Positions 1 to 4,940 of a stretch of 6,633 nucleotides of DNA are shown here, in pieces. Made by a program: the position numbers and the translations under genes. Source of the stretch: CAYPEL01 sp964409635 (GTDB lineage: Bacteria > Pseudomonadota > Gammaproteobacteria > DSM-19610); the NCBI GenBank assembly GCA_964409635.1, contig CAYPEL010000147.1:1-6633 (forward strand), in the 5' to 3' direction. Each line of letters starts with the position of its first letter. The first letter of the stretch is position 1. The notes beneath the pieces were generated by a model, which did not search any database, was not told the origin of the DNA, and saw only the letters and a list, made by a program, of their open reading frames with translations.

Positions 1-53
1 AATCGGTTGGGGGCGTTAGCCCCACAAGGGTTCGAATCCCTTCCTCTCCGCCA
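1..53 (+). tRNA. tRNA-Ser, 3' portion (5' end lies outside the window)
   Basis: The segment folds as the 3' half of a class II tRNA. A long variable arm is seen with stem GGGGC (10-14), loop GTTA and GCCCC (19-23). The T arm is AAGGG (26-30), loop TTCGAAT (31-37) and CCCTT (38-42). The 3' acceptor strand CCTCTCC (43-49) is followed by discriminator G50 and an encoded CCA (51-53). A long variable arm limits the choice to Ser, Leu or bacterial Tyr, and discriminator G points to Ser, since Leu and Tyr normally carry A. The anticodon is upstream of the window, so the isoacceptor cannot be called. It is read towards the RAYT unit that begins a few tens of bases downstream. Confidence 0.9.
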
Positions 54-79
54 TTCATTCAGACGGTTACGAAAGAAAA

Positions 80-96
80 GGGGTCAGGTATTTACA
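80..96 (+). other. Probable left-end motif of the RAYT unit
   Basis: The motif GGGGTCAGGTATTTACA lies 55 bp upstream of the transposase start. From memory, GGGGTCAGG-type sequences recur upstream of RAYT and other Y1 transposase genes in gammaproteobacteria, so I read this as the left boundary of the element. I found no inverted or direct copy downstream of the toxin gene, so the right end is missing, diverged, or not built as a simple repeat. Its last six bases double as the -35 box of the predicted promoter. Confidence 0.35.
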
Positions 97-119
97 TTTA
101 ACTAAAAATAATATATACT
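91..119 (+). promoter_or_regulatory. Predicted sigma-70 promoter for the transposase-toxin unit
   Basis: The -35 box TTTACA (91-96, 5 of 6 to consensus) and the -10 box TATACT (114-119, 5 of 6) are separated by exactly 17 bp. Transcription would begin near 126 and leave a leader of about 26 bases before the ATG at 152. No clear Shine-Dalgarno lies in that leader, so transcription may be good while transposase translation is weak. Confidence 0.55.
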
Positions 120-151
120 CAGATCCTATTTAACAGCATTAGCTATACCTC

Positions 152-1252
152 ATGCCAAGACGAGCAAGAGTCGAAGAAATCGGTTTTTATCATGTTATCA
201 ATCGAGGGGTTGAGCGGCGTGATGTCTTTATTGGTGATGATGACAGAGACCGGTTTCTTGAGATTGTTGATGAAAGCGCGTCTCAGTATCACTTTGTACT
301 GCATGCTTACTGCCTGTTGAACAATCACTATCACTTTTTGCTGGAAACGAAAGAAAAAAACCTATCCCTCTTGATGAGGCAGATAAACTCAAAGTATTCG
401 ATTTATTTTAATAAGAAGTACCAGCGTGTTGGCCCGCTCTGGCAGGGGCGGTTTAAGTCCTGGTATGTTTATGATGACGCCTATCTGTTTAGTTTGATCA
501 AGTATATAGAGAACAATCCTGTCCAGGCAGGTCTTAGCCAGAAGATGGGTGATTTCAAGTATGCGTCTTCGTATTTCCTGAATTTGAGAAAAGCGGATGA
601 AGCTGTCATGCGGTGTTTTGACTCAAATCTGATCCGTAGCCTTGAGTCTGAGTTGAGTTTGCTAGGGGCATCCAAAAATATTATCAGTGAAAAAGATGAA
701 GCGCAGCTTGCGGCGCTGCATCAGGCAAAATTCAAAACACAAGATCAAACTGTTGTCAGGTTGAAGAAACGGTTATTAAATGACTATGAATTACTTAGGT
801 GTGATATATCAGTCAGAAATGACAACATTGTGAAAGCTGTTTTTGATGGTTACCGGCAGAGCGAGCTTGCGGAATATCTGGGGGTATCCCATGTGTTAAT
901 TTCCAAGGTAGTGAAGCATCACCGTAGTAAGCGGAGCTTATTTGAAAAGTATAAGCGTAAAGGCCTCTTTTGGAGTTATTCGAAAGCGCTTACCTTTGAG
1001 CAATTGGGAGATGATGCCCTGAGTGAAATAATATTGAAGTATGGTGGTTTTGGTGACTTGAAGCTTGCTCTTGATATTTTTGGTCTGAAAAATATGAAGC
1101 GCGTTTGGCGTGAGAGGTTGGTTGATGACAAGCGGTTTATTCGGCTCAATCTTTTTATAGCAAGAGTGATTTTCTCGATGGATGTCGAAAGTGACTATTT
1201 CAAGGAAAAAAAGAATGCCAGATATGAAAAACTTAGATTGCTTGCTGGATGA
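152..1252 (+). CDS. REP-associated tyrosine transposase (RAYT, Y1 family) with C-terminal antitoxin-like domain
   Basis: A 366-aa protein of the Y1/HUH single-strand DNA transposase superfamily, RAYT branch, which cuts and joins DNA at hairpins. The N-terminus (1-145) shows the family layout: MPRRARV start, GFYHVINRG, the metal-binding HUH pair H59-Y-H61 in NNHYHFLLE, the GPLWQGRF block (94-101), and the catalytic tyrosine, probably Y118, in KYIENNPVQAGL. A helix-turn-helix follows (about 222-256; core SELAEYLGVSHVLISKVVK). Residues 270-363 form a further domain beginning GLFWSYSKALTFEQL and ending NARYEKLRLL. It resembles, from memory, DUF6922-like proteins that precede AbiEii toxins. The frame is intact and all catalytic residues are present, so it may be active. 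The ATG at 152 lacks a good Shine-Dalgarno but is the only start that gives the canonical MPRR N-terminus. The gene overlaps the next by 38 bp. The transposase call is firm; the antitoxin reading is inference. Confidence 0.9.
   Translation: MPRRARVEEIGFYHVINRGVERRDVFIGDDDRDRFLEIVDESASQYHFVLHAYCLLNNHYHFLLETKEKNLSLLMRQINSKYSIYFNKKYQRVGPLWQGRFKSWYVYDDAYLFSLIKYIENNPVQAGLSQKMGDFKYASSYFLNLRKADEAVMRCFDSNLIRSLESELSLLGASKNIISEKDEAQLAALHQAKFKTQDQTVVRLKKRLLNDYELLRCDISVRNDNIVKAVFDGYRQSELAEYLGVSHVLISKVVKHHRSKRSLFEKYKRKGLFWSYSKALTFEQLGDDALSEIILKYGGFGDLKLALDIFGLKNMKRVWRERLVDDKRFIRLNLFIARVIFSMDVESDYFKEKKNARYEKLRLLAG
1203..1206 (+). promoter_or_regulatory. Ribosome binding site that decides the toxin start
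   Basis: AGGA sits 8 bases before the ATG at 1215, inside the 3' end of the transposase gene. This favours 1215 over the in-frame ATGs at 1182 (no comparable site seen) and 1224 (17 bases away). The transposase gene just upstream shows no such site, so the downstream gene has the better translation signal. Confidence 0.55.
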
Positions 1253-1892
1253 CACGCGGGAGTTGTTGCTTAGCCTGATCGATACAGCTTCCTTTTTAAA
1301 AAACTATGTGCTGGTGGGTGGCTCTGCTTTAGCGTTGCATTTATGCCATAGAAAAAGTGAAGATCTGGATTTTTTTACTTATGCGGATGCTTTTAATAAA
1401 GATGAGATTTTTGCTTATTTAGAAAGGTTTAAAAATAAGGAAATAATAAACCAATCAAATGATCAGGTGGATGTTCTAATCAATGGCATTAAAGTTACCT
1501 TCTTTAATGCCCAGTGGAATTTTCTGAGGCCTGAAACAATAAAACCCTTTAATTTGGCCCCACCACAGGCAATTGCCGCGATGAAGGTCAATACACTTTT
1601 TTTAAGGGCCAAGTACAGGGATTATTATGATTTGTATTTTTTAACCAAGGAGCTGTTTTCTCTCCAGGAGATATTCGAGTACTCTAAAAATATTGTCGAG
1701 GGTGTGAATTTCAAGCTATTTTCAGTGGCATTAGTTTATATCGATGATATTGGTGACGATGATATCCAACATCTTGAGCCAAGTGTGGATATAAAAAAGG
1801 AAGATATCAGGGCCTATTTTGAGCAGCAGATAAAAAGGTGCCGGAGGGATTTAAAAGCAATCCCTCCGGCACCTAATAATCACGGCACATAA
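1215..1892 (+). CDS. Nucleotidyltransferase, AbiEii/AbiGii toxin family (type IV-like toxin-antitoxin toxin)
   Basis: A 225-aa protein of the DNA polymerase beta-like minimal nucleotidyltransferase fold. The signature is clear: VGGSALALHL holds the nucleotide-binding G36-S37, then HRKSEDLDFF (45-54) supplies the Asp pair D50 and D52 that binds metal. The motif KYRDYYDLYFL (from 133; KxRDxxD) is the AbiEii motif IV. Family members act as growth-inhibiting toxins or abortive-infection effectors; some transfer nucleotides to tRNA or proteins. Length fits the short AbiEii-like class. The gene overlaps the transposase by 38 bp, typical of coupled toxin-antitoxin pairs, yet no separate AbiEi-type antitoxin gene is present, so the transposase C-terminus is the candidate partner. 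The last codons (from about residue 207) run through a terminator hairpin of the opposing gene, so the C-terminal tail may be acquired flanking sequence. Codons are A+T-richer than in the housekeeping genes. Activity and target cannot be read from the sequence. Confidence 0.85.
   Translation: MPDMKNLDCLLDDTRELLLSLIDTASFLKNYVLVGGSALALHLCHRKSEDLDFFTYADAFNKDEIFAYLERFKNKEIINQSNDQVDVLINGIKVTFFNAQWNFLRPETIKPFNLAPPQAIAAMKVNTLFLRAKYRDYYDLYFLTKELFSLQEIFEYSKNIVEGVNFKLFSVALVYIDDIGDDDIQHLEPSVDIKKEDIRAYFEQQIKRCRRDLKAIPPAPNNHGT
1830..1874 (-). terminator. Rho-independent terminator of the J-domain gene
   Basis: A perfect 16-bp stem (1836-1851 with 1859-1874) has a 7-base loop. Read on the minus strand it is followed directly by TTTTTAT, which makes it a strong intrinsic terminator 56 bases past the J-domain stop. 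On the plus strand it is followed by AATAATCA, so it should not terminate the toxin transcript well. It lies entirely within the toxin coding sequence. Because the arms contain GCCGGA and TCCGGC, as many REP palindromes do, a RAYT target hairpin is a second possibility. Confidence 0.8.
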
Positions 1893-1898
1893 TCACGG
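1876..1898. repeat. 10-bp tandem direct repeat at the toxin stop codon
   Basis: ATAATCACGG occurs at 1876-1885 and again at 1889-1898, a period of 13 bases. The second copy contains the toxin stop codon TAA (1890-1892). It may be a slippage product or a trace of element insertion. A perfect palindrome TCAGGCCTGA follows at 1911-1920. Confidence 0.6.
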
Positions 1899-1930
1899 TA
1901 GCATGCGTGTTCAGGCCTGATGGCGCCCGA

Positions 1931-3220
1931 TTAGCGCGTGAACTCAAAAAATGCATCGAGCGCTTCCAGGGGGTTGAAGTAGCGACTCTCTTCATAGCGT
2001 TGTTCGAGATGAGGTTTTAGCGTTTTTAGTGAGTTTATATTTTGCGCTAACGATTCGGCAGTGACGGCCTTTTTTTTAATTTGTTGAATATGCTTTTTAA
2101 ATGCCAGGTCAGTTTTCTTCTGGCTCGGATAGTAGAACAGATCAAAAGCCAGTCGGTGAACTGGTGATTCAAAACTGTATTCTTCCTGCTCGCAGCGAAG
2201 TTCATCAACTTGCCGTTGCAGTGACTTGATCAATTGTTTTTCATCCGTCTTCGATAAGGCAGAGCTGTCACCTGTATGTTCTTGATACATCTGGATGATG
2301 GTCATGACGTCGCCCTGTTTGCGTGCATTGAGCAGTTGGGTCATGAGCGTATGTTTTTTCTCGCGCATGTCCGGGTCAGGTTCGCGATCCGGGTGCAGTT
2401 TTGCGGCGGTAAAGCGAAACAACCGCTTGAAAACGGCATTGCTGATGGCCGGTGTGTCATCGTCACTTTCTGTGGAAAACGGCTCGCTGGAGCCAAATGG
2501 ATCAAATCCGAAATCGAAATCGTCTTCCTCTTCCTCTTCTTCATGAAATCCGGTATCCGCCAGCATCTCTTCCAGCAACGACTCGCGGGCGGCGTTACGC
2601 GCTTTATGGTAGGTTTCGTACTGGTGCTGTTGTGCTGTTTTCAATTCATCCTGAAAAAAATCGTCGGCCTCTATGCTGACATCCTCTGGTTTGGATGGCT
2701 CAGGGCCAAACGTCTGGTTCAATATTTTTTCTACTTCGTCGTGGATTTCCTGACGCCATGCATCATTTTCAGTTTCGTCTTCTTCCAGTAACTGTTCTTC
2801 CTCGCGTTCAATATGGGCGTGTAACTGATCTGCCAAAGGCGTCGAAGTAGTTTCATCCAGTTCAACGCCGAGGCGATAGGCATCGTAACGGCAAATATCT
2901 TCCACCACGTCTGAATCGAGCGGGCCAGTATTCTGTAGTGGTTCCAGTATTTCCCGGATCCAGTTATCCAGTATCTGGCGTTGCCATTGGGTCAGTGACT
3001 TGCGTTGTCCCAGCGTTAGTAAGCGTATAAGCAAGGGTATCTGTCGTCGTGCCATTTTTTTCTCGACGGGATGAATATCGGTTCCGATACGCCGCATAAT
3101 CTCATCCAGGCGGTCACGAAAACGTGCATTTCCCTGTTTCAACTTTTCTGCTTTTGTCCAGAGTTTCTGGAACTCTGATTGTTTCTTTCGAGTTTTCTTC
3201 CCCGCCGTTAGACGTGTCAT
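1931..3220 (-). CDS. J-domain-containing acidic protein (DnaJ-like co-chaperone)
   Basis: A 429-aa cytoplasmic protein with no signal peptide or membrane segment. The N-terminus is basic (TAGKKTRKKQ) and helical. The middle (about 130-255) is strongly acidic and includes a Glu/Asp run (226-234). A J-like core follows: ISNAVFKRLFRFTAAKLHPDR with the diagnostic HPD at 276-278, then a helix to about 315. The rest is charged and helical, with possible coiled coil (about 325-350). HPD is the motif by which J-proteins stimulate Hsp70 ATPase, so a DnaK-type partner is likely; the client is unknown. The J domain is central rather than N-terminal, and the Gly/Phe and zinc-finger regions of true DnaJ are absent, so this is a class III-type J-protein and not dnaJ itself. 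The ATG at 3220 has GAGG six bases upstream on the minus strand. It lies 207 bp downstream of the small minus-strand gene and converges on the toxin gene. Confidence 0.75.
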   Translation of the reverse strand: MTRLTAGKKTRKKQSEFQKLWTKAEKLKQGNARFRDRLDEIMRRIGTDIHPVEKKMARRQIPLLIRLLTLGQRKSLTQWQRQILDNWIREILEPLQNTGPLDSDVVEDICRYDAYRLGVELDETTSTPLADQLHAHIEREEEQLLEEDETENDAWRQEIHDEVEKILNQTFGPEPSKPEDVSIEADDFFQDELKTAQQHQYETYHKARNAARESLLEEMLADTGFHEEEEEEDDFDFGFDPFGSSEPFSTESDDDTPAISNAVFKRLFRFTAAKLHPDREPDPDMREKKHTLMTQLLNARKQGDVMTIIQMYQEHTGDSSALSKTDEKQLIKSLQRQVDELRCEQEEYSFESPVHRLAFDLFYYPSQKKTDLAFKKHIQQIKKKAVTAESLAQNINSLKTLKPHLEQRYEESRYFNPLEALDAFFEFTR

Positions 3221-3292
3221 CGTGCGCCTCTGGTTGCAAATTACGAGCCTGTGAGAGCGAAAGTTAACAGGTCAGATCGCTTGTGTAAAATA

Positions 3293-3317
3293 GACAGGTG
3301 TCAGAGAACACTTGTTC
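3293..3317. promoter_or_regulatory. Two adjacent palindromes upstream of the J-domain gene
   Basis: The 207-bp gap at 3221-3427 holds GACA-GG-TGTC (3293-3302) and, three bases on, GAACA-CT-TGTTC (3306-3317). Side-by-side short inverted repeats about 75-100 bp before a start are compatible with a repressor or activator site. I cannot assign a regulator, and I found no convincing -35/-10 pair for the J-domain gene. A weaker repeat ACATCA/TGATGT lies at 3350-3355 and 3363-3368. Confidence 0.3.
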
Positions 3318-3391
3318 CTAATATACGTTGCTGAAAATAAATGCGACCCACATCAAGGGCTATGATGTAGATGAAAATGAAAATTAATAGT

Positions 3392-3421
3392 GCAGCCCAC
3401 GCGGGCTGCCATCCCTGGCAG
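3392..3421 (-). terminator. Hairpin after the small minus-strand gene, probable terminator
   Basis: GCAGCCC (3392-3398), loop ACGC and GGGCTGC (3403-3409) form a 7-bp GC-rich stem shortly after the stop of the 63-aa gene. On the minus strand it is followed by ACTATTAATTTTC, which is T-rich but has no solid U-run, so termination may be partial. A second stem, CTGCCA (3406-3411) with TGGCAG (3416-3421), shares bases with the first, so the two cannot form together. Confidence 0.4.
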
Positions 3422-3427
3422 GCGGTA

Positions 3428-3619
3428 TTAATCCTTATGCCGGTAAATTAGTCCTGGCTCGACGAGTAATTCGTTTGCGCTGAGCTGATCCAGCGGAAAC
3501 TCGTCACTTTTGTATAGGGCAATACGGTCAAATATATAGGTGTCATCCTGTACCTCGATTGATTCAAAAATCGGCTTGCCCATGTAGTTGCCGATTGCAT
3601 GATGACCTCGATGATTCAC
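3428..3619 (-). CDS. Small conserved-looking protein of unknown function (63 aa)
   Basis: The product has 63 residues, is soluble, has no cysteine and no membrane segment. It reads as a compact folded protein, with MGKPIFESIEV, TYIFDRIALY and a C-terminal LLVEPGLIYR. From memory, similar short proteins with the IFDR and PGLIYR blocks occur in gammaproteobacteria as hypothetical proteins; I know no function. The start is a GTG at 3619, chosen because AAGGGG lies 7 bases upstream. The internal ATG at 3583 (MGKPIF) is the alternative and would give a 51-aa protein without that site. It is transcribed divergently from aroC and precedes the J-domain gene on the same strand. Confidence 0.65.
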   Translation of the reverse strand: MNHRGHHAIGNYMGKPIFESIEVQDDTYIFDRIALYKSDEFPLDQLSANELLVEPGLIYRHKD

Positions 3620-3639
3620 GTGCTTTCCCCTTCTAAAAA

Positions 3640-3648
3640 ATTATCACA
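3640..3648 (-). promoter_or_regulatory. Possible extended -10 promoter for the small minus-strand gene
   Basis: On the minus strand TGTGATAAT resembles an extended -10 element (TGn plus GATAAT at 3645-3640). It would start transcription about 15 bases before the Shine-Dalgarno and GTG. No good -35 box is seen at 16-18 bp. The aroC side of this 104-bp gap shows no convincing promoter; it contains a CCCCCGGGGG palindrome at 3700-3709. Confidence 0.3.
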
Positions 3649-3732
3649 AGTAACAGAGAAGATAACGGCGCGGGCAATAGGTGCTTTAACAGTGTTAGCC
3701 CCCCGGGGGCCAACTCTAGTACAATGCCGGAC

Positions 3733-4833
3733 ATGTCAGGAAACAGCATTGGAAAACTCTTTACGGTCACCAGTTTTGGTGAAAGTCACGGCCCGGCCAT
3801 TGGCTGTATTGTGGATGGCTGTCCGCCCGGCATGGCGCTGTCGGAAGCCGATTTACAGGCCGATCTGGATCGCCGGAAACCGGGTACCTCACGGCATACC
3901 ACGCAGCGTCGGGAAGCCGACGAGGTGAATATTTTATCGGGAATTTTTGAAGGAAAAACAACCGGTACGCCGATAGGCCTGGTGATTCAAAATACCGATC
4001 AACGCTCCAAGGATTACACAAAAATCATGGATAGATTCCGTCCGGGGCACGCGGATTATACCTACCAACAGAAGTACGGTCGGCGCGATTACCGGGGCGG
4101 TGGACGCTCTTCAGCGCGGGAAACAGCCATGCGGGTAGCCGCAGGCGGTATTGCCAAAAAGTACCTGCGTGAAAGGCTGGGAATCCATATACAGGGCTAT
4201 CTTGCACAGCTTGGACCCATACAAACAGATTTTAAAAATTGGGATGCAGTTCACAATAATGTATTTTTTTGTCCAGACCCAGACAAGGTAGGCGAGCTTG
4301 AAACCTACATGGATGCGTTACGCAAAGAAGGCGATTCTGTCGGCGCACGGATAAATGTTGTTGCAATGGGGGCCCCTCCAGGTTGGGGTGAACCGGTTTT
4401 CGACCGCCTGGACGCCGATATTGCACACGCCATGATGAGTATTAATGCGGTCAAGGGTGTTGAGATCGGCGCGGGTTTTGAAAGCGTGGCGCAGAAGGGC
4501 ACAGTACACCGCGATGAAATTACACCCGATGGTTTTATTGGTAACCAGGCGGGCGGCGTGTTGGGTGGTATTTCTTCAGGTCAGGATATTCTTGTCAGTA
4601 TCGCCTTAAAGCCAACTTCCAGTTTGCGTTTGCCCGGCAAGACGGTTGATGTGAATGGCAACCCCGTTGAGATCATTACCACGGGGAGGCACGATCCCTG
4701 TGTGGGCATACGCGCGACGCCGATCGCCGAAGCCATGCTGGCGATTGTGCTTATGGATCATTATCTCCGCCACCGTGCCCAAAATTCAGATGTGCAATCT
4801 GTAACACCTGTGATACCTGCAAGCGCGGATTGA
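3733..4833 (+). CDS. aroC: Chorismate synthase
   Basis: Converts 5-enolpyruvylshikimate-3-phosphate to chorismate with loss of phosphate. It is the last shikimate-pathway step, needs reduced FMN, and acts in the cytoplasm as a tetramer. All three family signatures are present: GESHGPAIG (16-24), the GGGRSSARETAMRVAAGG block (122-139) and RHDPCVGIRATP (319-330). The catalytic histidines H19 (in ESHG) and H106 (in RPGHAD) are in place. At 366 aa it is close to the usual 350-365. I chose the ATG at 3733 because MSGNSIGKLFTVT matches the standard N-terminus; an in-frame ATG at 3724 adds three residues. Neither has a strong Shine-Dalgarno. The gene is complete and starts the rightward block; the MFS gene follows after 107 bp, possibly in the same transcript, since no terminator is seen between them. 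Confidence 0.98.
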   Translation: MSGNSIGKLFTVTSFGESHGPAIGCIVDGCPPGMALSEADLQADLDRRKPGTSRHTTQRREADEVNILSGIFEGKTTGTPIGLVIQNTDQRSKDYTKIMDRFRPGHADYTYQQKYGRRDYRGGGRSSARETAMRVAAGGIAKKYLRERLGIHIQGYLAQLGPIQTDFKNWDAVHNNVFFCPDPDKVGELETYMDALRKEGDSVGARINVVAMGAPPGWGEPVFDRLDADIAHAMMSINAVKGVEIGAGFESVAQKGTVHRDEITPDGFIGNQAGGVLGGISSGQDILVSIALKPTSSLRLPGKTVDVNGNPVEIITTGRHDPCVGIRATPIAEAMLAIVLMDHYLRHRAQNSDVQSVTPVIPASAD

Positions 4834-4940
4834 TTTTTCTTTGCACTGAGCGGCACGCAAGGTACCCGGCAGACACTTTTTGTGACGCGCTATGAATACA
4901 TCCTGTACGCTCGTCAGCAGCAGCCTTTCATAAACAAGCT

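Noticed and set aside
1..160. Integrase-type genomic island using the tRNA-Ser as attachment site
   Set aside because: No integrase gene and no repeat of the tRNA 3' end elsewhere in the window; the adjacent enzyme is a Y1 transposase, which does not integrate that way.
938..1255. 105-aa open frame on the minus strand opposite the transposase C-terminus, a possible separate antitoxin
   Set aside because: It lies antisense to a strongly patterned coding frame, has no recognisable motif and an odd composition; the plus-strand frame explains the region.
2276..2791. 171-aa and nested plus-strand frames opposite the J-domain gene
   Set aside because: They are antisense shadows of the HPD-containing gene; the hydrophobic look comes from complementing acidic codons.
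3306..3317. LexA (SOS) box
   Set aside because: GAAC-N4-GTTC is the Gram-positive form; the gammaproteobacterial box is CTGT-N8-ACAG, and nothing else here points to SOS control.
4892..4933. 13-codon frame ending just before the MFS start, possible leader peptide
   Set aside because: No Shine-Dalgarno, no run of regulatory codons and no terminator structure; such short frames arise by chance.
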